Numbered from the stretch's first letter, positions 26,461 to 35,337 are shown. The stretch is 46,997 nucleotides of DNA from Mesorhizobium sp. M00.F.Ca.ET.216.01.1.1 (GCF_004010325.2 NZ_SADR02000014.1:145227-192223), one strand, 5' to 3'. The notes: generated from the letters alone by a model not told the origin. Made by a program: numbers and translations.

Positions 26461-27669
26461 GGATCCATCGTCTGTTTGATCATGAGCTTTTCTGAAACCG
26501 GGCCCCATTTTTAGGGACCATGTTCGATACCGCTCGCGCAGGATTTGCGCCGAGTGACGCGCGCCTTCCAGATCGAGACGATGCGCGGATGGCGTCGGTG
26601 CCACAAGCGCCTGTTCGATCGCTTGCGCCAAACCTTCAGGCGTTAGGTCCTTTTCCATCAGCACCGTTGCAAGACCGAGTTCTTCGAGCATCAGGGCGCG
26701 AACCGTTTGTTCGGTTTCCCCGCCGGCTGCAAATGGAACGAGCAGGGAGCGACAACCCGCGCGCAGGACATCGCAGACCGTGTTGTAACCCGCCTGCGAG
26801 ACTGACAGGCGGGCGCCGGTCAGCAGGCTGGCGAAATCCTCGCGAAACCGGAAGATGGACAGGCCCGGCGTGGCATCGCGTGCGATCGCGTCAAACTCGT
26901 CTTTCGGCAGGTTTGGGCCGGTGATCAAACACCATTTCCAACCGTTGTTGGCATTCCGCGCCGCTGCGATGGTGGAGCTGACAAGACTCTTTCCGGCAGC
27001 TCCGCCGCCAACCGACACCAGAACGTCGAAGCGCTCGAAGGCCGCGGGCGATGGCGGCGCGGCAACGAGCCCTGTGTAGGTGACCTCGGCCCTGATCGCC
27101 CCAGCCAGTGGAAATGTCTTGTCGATGGTTGCGAAAGCCGGGTCGCCGTGGACCATAACAAGGTCGAAATGCCTGTTGACAAGATCGACCGTTTCCTCGT
27201 TTCGGCCCGGCTTGACGCGCTCCTGAAGGATATCACGGACGGACGTCGCCAGCAGCGGTCTGGGCGACGTCGCGTCGATGGCCTCGATCAGCGGCAGGAG
27301 TTCGAAACGCATCTGCCGGCGTCCAAATGGAAACGCCTCGACAATGACGATATCAGGCCTGCAATCCCGGAATGCCTGGAGCAGCATCTCTGAACGCCAT
27401 TTCTTGAAATCATCGTCGATGGGTTTGCCCTGCAGGTCGACAAGTCCGGAAAATCCTTCATCACCGGAGGTGACAGGTGGCAGGGTTACAGGTTTTACCC
27501 CCAGTCCCGGAAACCCCGCGACCGGCGCTCCGCCGGTCACGACGGTTACGTCAAACTCGTCATCGACCAGAGCCGCCGCGACGCGGCTGGAGCGCGCGAG
27601 ATGGCCGATACCGAGCAGGTGCTGGACATAGAGGAAGGCGCGCAGCCGCTTCAATCGGCGGCCCGCCAC
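26458..27669 (-). CDS. MurG-like glycosyltransferase (GT28-type)
   Basis: 403 residues. The N-terminal Rossmann domain carries LLGIGHLARSSRVAAAL, the glycine loop plus helix typical of MurG-like and UDP-glycosyltransferase-like GT-B enzymes. The donor domain has DVLVSVGGGAAGKSLV and SVSQAGYNTVCDVLRAG followed by LLVPFAAGGETEQ, the region that binds the diphosphate and uracil in MurG. The final TAG comes from the flanking repeat. It is the last gene of a three-gene operon, overlapping the preceding glycosyltransferase by 19 bases. Donor and acceptor are unknown. Confidence 0.88.
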   Translation of the reverse strand: MAGRRLKRLRAFLYVQHLLGIGHLARSSRVAAALVDDEFDVTVVTGGAPVAGFPGLGVKPVTLPPVTSGDEGFSGLVDLQGKPIDDDFKKWRSEMLLQAFRDCRPDIVIVEAFPFGRRQMRFELLPLIEAIDATSPRPLLATSVRDILQERVKPGRNEETVDLVNRHFDLVMVHGDPAFATIDKTFPLAGAIRAEVTYTGLVAAPPSPAAFERFDVLVSVGGGAAGKSLVSSTIAAARNANNGWKWCLITGPNLPKDEFDAIARDATPGLSIFRFREDFASLLTGARLSVSQAGYNTVCDVLRAGCRSLLVPFAAGGETEQTVRALMLEELGLATVLMEKDLTPEGLAQAIEQALVAPTPSAHRLDLEGARHSAQILRERYRTWSLKMGPGFRKAHDQTDDGS

Positions 27670-28913
27670 TCGCGCTCGAACAGTTCCTTGAGCTGTCCAA
27701 TGCTCGCCATATGATCGAAATTGCCGCGCACGCGCCGCTCTGCGGCGTCGCCGAGGCGGGCGCGCAGCACGGGATCACGGATCAGGCGCTCCAGCGCCTG
27801 TGCCAGGGCAATTGGGTTTTCCGTCGGAACCAGCAGTCCGGTTTCATCCGGCGATATAAGCTCCGGCACGCCGGAGATATCGGTCGACAAGCAGGCAAGC
27901 CGCTGGCTAGCCGCCTCCACCAGAACATTCGGCAGACCGTCCCGGTCGCCATTTGCGGTGATCCTGCAGGCCAGGGCGAAAATGTCGGCGCAGCGGTAGT
28001 GCTCAAGCACCTCCTCCTGCGCAAGCGCGCCTTTCCAAGAGACGCGATCACCCAGTCCGAGCTTTTGCGCCAACGCCTTCAACCGTTCCAGTTCCTCGCC
28101 GCCGCCGATATGCTCGAAACGCCACGCCAAATCACCAGGCAAGAGGGCAAGGGCCTCCAGCAACGTATCGTAACCTTTCTTTTCAACGGCGCGCCCGACA
28201 CTCAGAACGATAACCGGTTCGTCCGGCGCCGACCCGTCATGCTGTTTTCGCGCCTCGCCGAAACTGCCGAAGCGATCAAGGTCGAGCCCATGATAGCTCA
28301 GATGCACAGACGAGTTGCCGTTAGCGAGTTTTTTCAGACGGTCGAAGCCGGTTTTCGTGCAAGTGACCGTCCAGCGCGCCGAGGAGAGCTTGCCAGCCAG
28401 ATCCCAGTCCGCCGAAGTCCAGATGTCCTTGGCATGGGCCGAGCAGCTCCAGGGCAGGCCACGAAGCTGGCTGACATAGCGCGTCACCGATGCCGGTGTG
28501 TGCGCGAAATGTGCATGCAGCCAGCCCGCGTCTTCCGGCCATTCGGCCGCCAGCACGAGCGCTTGCCCGAAGCGGCGCGCGCGATTGCGTGTAAAGTCGC
28601 GGGTGATATCGGTAGCCAGCGATCCGAGCGCGCGCCAGAAGCCCGGCCGCAGCAGATAAGCAAACAGCGAGCGAAGCACGCGCAGCGGCTCTTCATGCAG
28701 ATATTCCGGCAGATAATGGACGGACGCTTTGATCTCGTCATGCACGGGGTGGCGTTTTGCGTCGGTCGGCCGCCTGAGCGCGACGAGTATCAGGTCGAAC
28801 CCCGCACGCTCCAGACCGAGCAGTTCCTGCGCGATAAAGGTTTCCGACAGCCGCGGATAGCCCTTCAGAACCACGACGATCTTGCGATGTTGCAAGTCAG
28901 TTGATTCCTTCAA
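27651..28913 (-). CDS. Glycosyltransferase family 4, exopolysaccharide type
   Basis: 420 residues. KIVVVLKGYPRLSETFIAQE opens a GT-B fold of the kind seen in exopolysaccharide and colanic acid transferases (WcaL/AmsK-like). HAHFAHTPASV and the donor-site motif DGLPNVLVEAASQRLACLST with the E-x7-E-like acidic residues follow, then GVPELISPDETGLLV. It should be a retaining transferase acting at the inner membrane on a lipid-linked glycan. It overlaps the upstream gene by 17 bases and the downstream gene by 19, so the three glycosyltransferases are translationally linked. Confidence 0.91.
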   Translation of the reverse strand: MKESTDLQHRKIVVVLKGYPRLSETFIAQELLGLERAGFDLILVALRRPTDAKRHPVHDEIKASVHYLPEYLHEEPLRVLRSLFAYLLRPGFWRALGSLATDITRDFTRNRARRFGQALVLAAEWPEDAGWLHAHFAHTPASVTRYVSQLRGLPWSCSAHAKDIWTSADWDLAGKLSSARWTVTCTKTGFDRLKKLANGNSSVHLSYHGLDLDRFGSFGEARKQHDGSAPDEPVIVLSVGRAVEKKGYDTLLEALALLPGDLAWRFEHIGGGEELERLKALAQKLGLGDRVSWKGALAQEEVLEHYRCADIFALACRITANGDRDGLPNVLVEAASQRLACLSTDISGVPELISPDETGLLVPTENPIALAQALERLIRDPVLRARLGDAAERRVRGNFDHMASIGQLKELFEREWRAAD

Positions 28914-30111
28914 TGACCGAAAGGTGATGACCGGCCCGCCGGTCGAGCAGTTCCGCGACGATTTCGGAAATATGAGGCAGCCCTTCCAGCGTCAGATGCG
29001 GATTGCTCTGCGATGGGCGGGGCCGGTCCGGCAGCGCCTCCAGTGCACCGGCAAACCGCCGGGAATCCTCGGCTTCCTCCGGCAAAAGCATCTCGATGAG
29101 CCCGAGTTCGGCTGCGCGCCGTGCTCGGATCAGTTGTTCCTCGCGGGGCTTGACGCGCGGCACGATCAGCGCCGGCTTGTCGAAAGACAGTATCTCGCAA
29201 TAGGTGTTGTATCCGCCCATCGCCACTACCGCCTTTGCGCCGGCAATCAGCTCTTCCATGCGGTTGTCGAACTCGATGATCTTGATATAGGGGATCTTAG
29301 ACCCCTTCTTGAGCAGCTTGTTGCGCTTACGCGCCGGCATGTAAGGCCCAAGCACGATCAGCGCCCTATGCTGCAATTGCGGATCCTGCTGATAGGCATC
29401 GATGACGTCGTGGATCAGTTCGGCGCCGTCACCGCCGCCACCGGTGGTAACTAGGATATAATCGCCCTCGGGCCGGTGGCCGGGCAACTCATTCTTCTGC
29501 AGGCTCCGTTGCAGGAAACCGACGAACTTCATCTTTGCCCTGACAGCCGGCGGCACATCCAGGCCGGTCAACGGATCGTAGAAATCCGGCGGACCATAGA
29601 CCCAGACCTTGTCGTAGAAGAGGCCTATCTTGCGCATCACATCCCTGCGTGCCCACTCTGCTTCGAGCAGATGCGGCGCGTCCATCACCTCGCGCAAGCC
29701 AAGCACAAGCGTGGTGCCCCGCGTCTTGAGGTAGGACAGCGTGTCCTCGATCTCACCGCGCAGGCCGAGCGGTTCCTTGTCGACGATGAAGATATCCGGC
29801 CGGAAGGTCTCGGCTGTGTGGCGGATGATCGACTGGCGCATCCTTAGCGTCTCATGCAGATCGATATCCTTTTCCAGCGAGGTGTATTCGCCGTTGCGCA
29901 ACTTGATGACGCTGGGGATCTTCACGAAGTCGACGCGGGCGCGGTAGTCGAAGGCGCCAGCGATAGTCGCACCCGAAATGATAAGCACCTGAAGTCCGCG
30001 GAAATCCTCGACCAGCGAATGCGCGATCGTCCGGCAGCGCTGCAAGTGGCCTAGCCCGAACGTGTCGTGGCTGTACATGAGAATTCGAGCGTTTTCTGCG
30101 TGCTGGGTCAT
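28897..30111 (-). CDS. MurG-like glycosyltransferase, first gene of the three-gene operon
   Basis: 404 residues from the ATG at 30111 (MTQHAENARILMYSHD); the longer frame to 30201 runs into sequence that belongs to no recognised protein. DTFGLGHLQRCRTIAHSLVE is the N-terminal glycine loop and helix, parallel to GIGHLARSS in the third gene of the operon. The donor half shows YILVTTGGGGDGAEL and AVVAMGGYNTYCEILSFDKP followed by LIVPRVKPREEQ. The same GGYNT-type element occurs in both MurG-like proteins here, so they are probably paralogues with different acceptors. Substrates are unknown. Confidence 0.9.
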   Translation of the reverse strand: MTQHAENARILMYSHDTFGLGHLQRCRTIAHSLVEDFRGLQVLIISGATIAGAFDYRARVDFVKIPSVIKLRNGEYTSLEKDIDLHETLRMRQSIIRHTAETFRPDIFIVDKEPLGLRGEIEDTLSYLKTRGTTLVLGLREVMDAPHLLEAEWARRDVMRKIGLFYDKVWVYGPPDFYDPLTGLDVPPAVRAKMKFVGFLQRSLQKNELPGHRPEGDYILVTTGGGGDGAELIHDVIDAYQQDPQLQHRALIVLGPYMPARKRNKLLKKGSKIPYIKIIEFDNRMEELIAGAKAVVAMGGYNTYCEILSFDKPALIVPRVKPREEQLIRARRAAELGLIEMLLPEEAEDSRRFAGALEALPDRPRPSQSNPHLTLEGLPHISEIVAELLDRRAGHHLSVIEGIN

Positions 30112-30214
30112 TGTTGAACGTCTCTTAGAATTCTCGCCTTGAGGACCGCGAGCGACCCGCCGGCTTCGAAACCATCCTGGTTTTGAAACATGAGGCCGCA
30201 ATTTTTAATTTGTA

Positions 30215-30637
30215 TTACTTCTGTGGAATGCCTGTCAGATAGGGTTTCTGATTGCCTGAGTCCGAAACTAGATGGATTGGCGAATATCGCCTCGGCGGGA
30301 GCGGGCCGAGACTCCCTGTTGTTGTTTTGGGATGGATCGAAGGGGAAAGCGGTGTCCAAAAGATCGGCAGAAGTCATCCCTCTTGATTCCAATAAGCTCC
30401 GGTCTCTCCGAACTCCATTGGTTTCGGAGCGGTGAAGGCGAATTCCGCTATCCTGCCCATATAGCCAATTGCTTGATCGGCATACGAAAGGACAAGGTCG
30501 CCGGGCGTCGCACGGCGCATATTGTTGTAGAACTCATTTCGCGCGCCATTGCTCTCGGTCTTGGGGGACCAAAGGTGCTGCCCATCAATCTCTTGACGGG
30601 CGGTCTGATTATGATTCACCGACCAGAACTGAGCCAT
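30215..30637 (-). pseudogene. Decayed EVE-like/HNH-endonuclease family gene (nonsense mutation, truncated)
   Basis: From the ATG at 30637 the frame reads MAQFWSVNHNQT, LWSPKTESNGARNEFYNNM, PGDLVLSYAD and APKPMEFGETGAYWNQEG, the N-terminal EVE-like module of a family often annotated HNH endonuclease. The stop at 30374-30376 is TGA where the family has Trp (TGG), and the same frame continues with family-like sequence (LLPIFWTPL, PPRRYSPI, GNQKPYL) to a TAA at 30215. About half of the usual 280-300 residues remain and no HNH motif is left. Intact relatives are thought to be modification-dependent nucleases; this one should be inactive. Confidence 0.72.
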
Positions 30638-30884
30638 CTGTCTCCCAAGCTAGCCGGAATTTCGGCAGGAATCGAGTGGATGCCAGCGCTCACAACACAC
30701 CGCCTGCAGCAGGGTGTGTGCAACACCGGTTGCTTGTCGATCGCTATGGCCTCTGGCTAATGCCTTAGCTGGGGCGGTGACGGTACTTTTTGAGACGACC
30801 TGAGCGCGCCATCGAACGTCGCGAGGTGCAAAAATCGCTCGATGGTCCCGATAGTTGGCGAAACCTCAAAATATTTCTTGCGGC

Positions 30885-30902
30885 GATTTTAGCTTTAAAA
30901 TC
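30885..30902. repeat. Perfect hairpin
   Basis: GATTTTA, a 4-base loop, then TAAAATC: an exact 7-bp inverted repeat of A+T-rich sequence. It is followed by a T run at 30913-30918 on the plus strand. It could be a weak terminator or a protein-binding palindrome. No gene is adjacent, so the role is open. Confidence 0.4.
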
Positions 30903-31192
30903 AAGAGTGTAATTTTTTGACGGCCTTGATGTCGGAGTTTGCGCGACGCCGAAAAATATTTGCCGGTGATTTCAATGGGTTATATGTTGTTTGAACAATC
31001 GAGTGGGAATAGCGGAAAGACTTGCGAAATTCGGCGAAACGGCCATTTTAGCGTGAAAAAACATAGTGTTATCTGCGGTCTCGTTGACCATACACAGCAC
31101 ATTGTCAGTTGAACCTCGGATTTCGGCAAGCTGTTGATTTTCAAGAGATGCGTTTGGATTGGATGGCTAGCGACTAAAAGCAGCGAGAAAAT

Positions 31193-31350
31193 CTGACAGT
31201 ATTTCTGACGGTATGTTCTGGAGCATCCAACAGGGGCGGGTCACATACCGTCAGCTGAATCAGCGTGCTGACGGTATTTTTCCAGAGGCTTAAGTTTTGA
31301 AATTGCGAGAGGAATTGCCGTCAAAGGAGCCTTATTTTCCCTGACGGTAT
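31193..31350. repeat. Cluster of CTGACGGTAT decamers
   Basis: Exact copies at 31205-31214, 31268-31277 and 31341-31350, one exact copy in inverted orientation at 31245-31254, and a one-mismatch copy (CTGACAGTAT) at 31193-31202. The last two direct copies continue into TTTTT. Five copies in 158 bases of non-coding DNA are far more than chance would give. Possible readings are binding sites for a regulator, iteron-like sites or the end region of a lost element. Confidence 0.7.
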
Positions 31351-31550
31351 TTTTGCCTGCAGATAGGGTGCGGAGGAAATCGCCGCCCCTTCAAACCTGC
31401 ACCCTGTCTGTGGCGCTAGCCGACGGTCATTAGCTAGACTTTGTCATCCGGATGGCCGAGCCGCATAGGCGCGCAGTCACGTCTTCCACCCGCGTGGCCG
31501 CATAGCCGCCTGTGTCCAGGCGCGATCCGGGCAAATTAGGCTTGTGCGGA

Positions 31551-31739
31551 TTACTTCGAGGACTTGTGTTCGGATTTACCTTTTCGCTTGGTCGAAGCCA
31601 TGTCGTGCAATTCCTTTTCGCTCATCGACTTCTCCATGCTTTTCGAAGCTCCTTTCAGTTCACTTTTCTTCATCTCGCCTCGTTTGGCGGCGAGTGCGGC
31701 TCCGGCGGCTTTCTGCTGTGATTTGGACTTGGCTGGCAT
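31551..31739 (-). CDS. DUF3008 family small basic protein
   Basis: 62 residues, lysine- and serine-rich: MPAKSKSQQKAAGAALAAKR, then KKSELKGASKSMEKSMSEKE and STKRKGKSEHKSSK. This matches the short DUF3008 proteins found across alpha- and betaproteobacteria. The function is not known; the charge suggests nucleic-acid binding or a stress-related role. A stress-type promoter motif lies upstream at 31772-31796, and the gene is divergent from ku1. Confidence 0.85.
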   Translation of the reverse strand: MPAKSKSQQKAAGAALAAKRGEMKKSELKGASKSMEKSMSEKELHDMASTKRKGKSEHKSSK

Positions 31740-31771
31740 CGTTTGGTCCTTTCACGGATGTAGTTCGATCG

Positions 31772-31796
31772 AACGCGCAAAGGCCTATTTAGTTCA
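31772..31796 (-). promoter_or_regulatory. EcfG-type promoter, one mismatch (DUF3008 gene)
   Basis: On the minus strand TGAAC, 16 bases, CGTT, against the alphaproteobacterial general-stress consensus GGAAC-N16/17-CGTT. The -10 element ends 33 bases before the start codon at 31739. Confidence 0.5.
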
Positions 31797-32146
31797 TTGT
31801 CCGTTGAAATGTGCGAGGCGGTGGGATGATGTGCAGATTGCTGCAGTGGCCTTGCGATACGACGATCGTGGCTGTCGAACCGCCCGGAGAATGTCAGGGA
31901 AAGGGTCGAGCTCCTGATGCCGTTCGTTCAGCGAGGCTCGGGAGTTGGTTCGATCGCAAATCCTGGGCCTCATGAGCGCCGTGTCGGAAGCGATCGGCGT
32001 GATCATCGCAAGATCGTGGGCGGCATAGATCCCTGCCCAAAGCGGAAAGTGGTGAATTCGATAGCATCGACCTGCGCTCCGCGTTTGGCGGGTGGTCGAA
32101 AACGAGCGATCGCGCTGGCGGGGTTAAGCGCGCTACCAACGCTGCG

Positions 32147-32172
32147 GGAACAATCGATCGCCTTGACGCGTT
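32147..32172 (+). promoter_or_regulatory. EcfG-type promoter (ku1 operon)
   Basis: GGAAC, 17 bases, CGTT: an exact match to the general stress sigma factor consensus, ending 30 bases before the ku1 ATG. Its position fits a transcript with a leader of about 20-25 bases. It would drive ku1, the P450 gene and the short ligase. Confidence 0.75.
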
Positions 32173-32202
32173 CGACTGTTTTGCACTCTCCGGGGGTCCC
32201 TG

Positions 32203-33006
32203 ATGGCGCCACGTCCCTTCTGGAAAGGCTATCTCAAGCTTTCGCTTGTGACCTGTCCGGTCGCAATGACACCTGCTACCACCGAGAGCGAAAAGGTTCG
32301 GTTCCATACGCTCAATCGCAAGAGCGGCAACCGGGTCGTCAGCCAATATGTCGATGCCGTCAGCGGCAAGCCCGTTGCTGAAGACGACGAGGTGAAGGGT
32401 TATCAGCGCGGCGAGGACGAATACGTCCTGCTAGAGGATGACGAGCTCGACGCTGTCGCGCTGGAGAGCACGCGCACGATCGACATCGATATGTTCGTCG
32501 ATGCCGACAGCATCGGCTGGATTTGGTACGACAAGCCGCACTATCTCACCCCCGACGATCCTGTTGGGGAGGAGGCATTCTCGGTCATTCGCGACGCCAT
32601 GCAGTCGACAGGTACAGTCGGAATATCACGGCTGGTCATGTATCGCCGCGAGCGTGCCGTCATGCTCGAGCCGCGAGGCAAGGGCATCGTGCTGTGGACG
32701 CTGCGTTATGGCGACGAGGTTCGCGATCCCGAAGACTATTTCGGCAGGATCAGCGAAGCCAAGCCCGACCCGAAGCTGATGGACATGGTCTCGACCTTGA
32801 TCGATGAGCGAACCAGGCAGTGGGATCCAGCCATGACCAGGGATCCTGTCCAGGCGCGGCTGCTGGAGATCATTGCCTCCAAGAAGAAGGGCAAGAAGCG
32901 GCCGGCAAAGGCCAAAGCCGAGGCAGAGCAAGCGCCCAGCAACGTGATCAACATCATGGATGCCCTGCGCAAGAGTATCAGCTCGGAGGCTGGAAAGAAA
33001 AAATAG
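32203..33006 (+). CDS. ku: Ku protein, non-homologous end joining (copy 1)
   Basis: 267 residues of bacterial Ku. MAPRPFWKGYLKLSLVTCPV, FHTLNRKSGNRV, KGYQRGEDEYVLLEDDEL and the central strand set are typical of the ring-forming core, and the lysine-rich C-terminal tail (KKKGKKRPAKAKAEAEQ) is the DNA and ligase contact region. Homodimeric Ku threads onto double-strand DNA ends and recruits LigD. A second copy, ku2, lies at 37891-38760 on the opposite strand with its own full-length LigD. Copy 1 heads an operon with a P450 gene and a short ligase gene, and has an exact EcfG-type promoter motif. Confidence 0.96.
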   Translation: MAPRPFWKGYLKLSLVTCPVAMTPATTESEKVRFHTLNRKSGNRVVSQYVDAVSGKPVAEDDEVKGYQRGEDEYVLLEDDELDAVALESTRTIDIDMFVDADSIGWIWYDKPHYLTPDDPVGEEAFSVIRDAMQSTGTVGISRLVMYRRERAVMLEPRGKGIVLWTLRYGDEVRDPEDYFGRISEAKPDPKLMDMVSTLIDERTRQWDPAMTRDPVQARLLEIIASKKKGKKRPAKAKAEAEQAPSNVINIMDALRKSISSEAGKKK

Positions 33007-33046
33007 GCTCCTGGGGACAGGCGGTGGGTAGGGCGAATGAGGCAGC

Positions 33047-34317
33047 ATGGCGAAGGCCATTCCCCACGATCCTGCTTTCGACAGCACCATAGCGCTGCTT
33101 CGCGAAGGCTACGATTTCATCGGCCGCCGAGGCGATCGGCTCAGCACGGACATCTTTGCCACGCGCCTGATGCTGAAGCGGGCGATCTGTGTTCGCGGGG
33201 CAAGCGCAGCCGAAATGTTTTATGGCGGCAATCACTTCACCCGCAACGGTGGGATGCCGCAAATGACGATGCGGCTGTTGCAGGACAAGGGCAGCGTCCA
33301 GTCTCTCGACAACGGGGCACATCGCCACCGCAAGGCGATGTTTCTCTCCATCCTACTTGCGCCGGAACAAATAGAGCACCTGCGCACGACTTTCCGCGAC
33401 GAGTGGCTTGCAGCGATGGACGATTGGCAGCGGCGTGACGAGATCAGCCTGTTCGACGAGGTGTACCTGGTCCTGACGAGATCCGTTGTGCGAGGGTCGG
33501 GACTGCCTCTCGACGGAAAGAGCCCGGCCGATCTCTGTCTCGAATTGAGTGGCATGGTCGAGAATGCCGGCGATTTCGGGCCGAGCACCTGGTTGGCGCT
33601 TTGGCGGCGCAGGCTAACAGAGCGCTTTGTAGGTTTCTGGTGCGGCGGACCCGCTCAGGCGCCCTTGCGCTCGGGAAAAGCGCTCCGATCCGCATCGTTT
33701 CCGAGCATCGGGACCAGAACGGAAATCTGCTTGAGATATCCGACGCGGCGGTCGAGATCATCAACATCCTGCGGCCGGTGGTCGCGACCGGCCGTTACAT
33801 CGTCTTCGCCGCGATGGCACTGAACGGACAGCGGCAATGGACGGATCGTTTCGCGGCCGGAGATGAGACCCAGCTTGAAGCATTCGCTGAAGAGGTGATG
33901 CGGCTTTATCCCTTCTTTCCATTCATCGGCGGCGTAGCCCGCGACACGTTCGAGTGGGAGGGCTACCGAATTCAAAAGGGCGATTGGATGATTCTCGATC
34001 TCCACGGTACCAATCACGATCCGCGGCGATTTCCTGCACCGAACGCGTTCTCGCTGGATCGCGACATAGGCTGGAAGACACAAGAGTTCGATTTCGTGCC
34101 GCATGGCGGCGGCGACGCTTCGGTCACCCATCGTTGCCCCGGCGAGGCGGTTACGGTCGCGTTGATGAAAGAGGCGATCCGGCTGCTGACCCGATCGATG
34201 ACTTTTGAAATTCCTGACCAGAGGCTGACTCTGAACCTGTCGCGCATGCCGGCACTCCCTGAGCAGGGTTTGCGAATGCGGAACATCCGTCATGTCGATG
34301 CCTGGGCCAGCCGATGA
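33047..34317 (+). pseudogene. Cytochrome P450, CYP152-like peroxygenase, frameshifted
   Basis: The first frame (33047 to about 33635) gives MAKAIPHDPAFDSTIALLRE, GDRLSTDIFATRLMLKRAI and the FLSILLAPEQ region. The second frame (from about 33630) continues to 34317 with RPVVATGRYIVF, FVPHGGGD and the heme-ligand motif THRCPGEAV (Cys codon 34135-34137). Together they make about 423 residues, the normal length of CYP152 fatty-acid hydroxylases, which use H2O2 directly. One base appears to be missing near GTAGGTTTCTGG; restoring it joins the frames. It is either a pseudogene or a sequence error. It lies 40 bases after ku1 and overlaps the ligase start by 4 bases. Confidence 0.85.
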
Positions 34318-35310
34318 AAGGCAGCTTTCCCTTGCCTCTCGACACGCCTCCGATGGAGGCCAAGGCGGCAGATGTGATTCCCGAGGGAGATGACTGGCAA
34401 TACGAGGGCAAATGGGACGGCTTTCGCTTCCTGGCATTCCGACAGGGAGATGCCGTGGAGCTGCGCGCAAAGTCGGGCAAACCGCTCGGACGGTATTTTC
34501 CCGAACTCGTCGCGACATTGAGGGATTTGCCATCGCCCCGCTTTGTCGTCGACGGTGAAATCGTCATCTCGGTCGACGGCAAGCCATCCTTCGACGCGCT
34601 CCAGATGCGGCTTCATCCCGCCGAGAGCAGGATCCGAAAGCTCTCGCTGGAAACCCCGGCGCATATCGTCGTCTTCGACATGCTGTGCGACGAGCACGGA
34701 ACCATCTTATTGGCCCGGACACTGGAAGAAAGACGAGCGATGCTTGAGGCCTTTGTTGCTTCGGCAAGCCGTAAAGACATCGTGCTCTCGCACTGTACGC
34801 GCGATGTGAAGGAAGCACGCTTCTGGCTAAGTGATGCCGGACATGGCGCGACCGATGGCGTGGTCGCCAAGCGGCTGGACGAACCGTATCAGCCAGGCGT
34901 GCGCGCGATGGTGAAGATAAAGCGGCTGCGGTCGGCCGATTGCGTGGTCGGCGGCTTTCGATATCTCAGCAACAGCCCGCAAGTCGGTTCATTGTTGTTG
35001 GGTCTCTACAATGATGCCGGCAAGCTCGATCACGTCGGTTTTACGTCGACCATTGCCAAACGACAGGGCGGAACTTACCCGCAAGCTCGAAGCCATGCGC
35101 GAACCGCCGGGCTTCACCGGAAAAGCGCCGGGCGGACCGAGCCGCTGGAGCACCGAACGCAGCGGCGAATGGCAGCCGGTTCGGCCGGAATTGGTGGTGG
35201 AAGTGCGATTCGACCACGTCACGGGCGATCGCTTCCGGCATGGCACCAAGTTCCTGCGCTGGCGGCCCGACAAAGCGCCGGAGCAATGCACGTTTGAGCA
35301 GATTGCGTGA
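34314..35310 (+). pseudogene. ligD: Short ATP-dependent DNA ligase (LigD ligase domain only), frameshifted
   Basis: The adenylation domain is intact: YEGKWDGFRF with the nucleotidyl-acceptor Lys, VVDGEIVI, HIVVFDMLCD, DGVVAKRLDEPY and VKIKRLR. The OB-fold domain starts as GSLLLGLYNDAGKLDHVGFT. Near 35055-35061 one extra A (AAA for AA) shifts the frame; the correct continuation NDRAELTRKLEAM to the end at 35310 is in the next frame. Repaired, it is about 331 residues. No polymerase or phosphoesterase domain is present, so it resembles the stand-alone LigD-like ligases of rhizobia that work with Ku. The ATGA start overlaps the P450 stop. Confidence 0.85.
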
Positions 35311-35337
35311 TGGTTCGCGCGCATACTTCCGTGGTGC

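Larger units (their letters stand above)
30638..31550. other. Non-coding, relatively A+T-rich stretch with short repeats
   Basis: 913 bases without a credible gene. It is visibly richer in A and T than its surroundings, mainly 30860-31370. It contains a perfect hairpin (30885-30902), two related segments around AAATATTT followed by GCGG/CCGG and GATTT (about 30868-30893 and 30955-30975), and a cluster of CTGACGGTAT decamers (31193-31350). It may be the remains of a mobile element that also left the decayed nuclease gene, or a regulatory region. No tRNA was recognised. Confidence 0.5.
31740..32202. other. Divergent intergenic region between DUF3008 and ku1
   Basis: 463 bases. An EcfG-like motif for the DUF3008 gene is at 31772-31796 and one for ku1 at 32147-32172. 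Between them there are only short frames without recognisable content; no RNA gene or repeat was identified. Confidence 0.5.

Noticed and set aside
30108..30392. 94-residue frame between the decayed nuclease gene and the glycosyltransferase operon
   Set aside because: The other frame of the same stretch carries nuclease-family sequence, and this frame has no typical codon bias or ribosome-binding site.
33655..34533. Open frame (292 residues) on the minus strand across the P450/ligase junction
   Set aside because: It covers two genes with clear P450 and ligase motifs on the plus strand.
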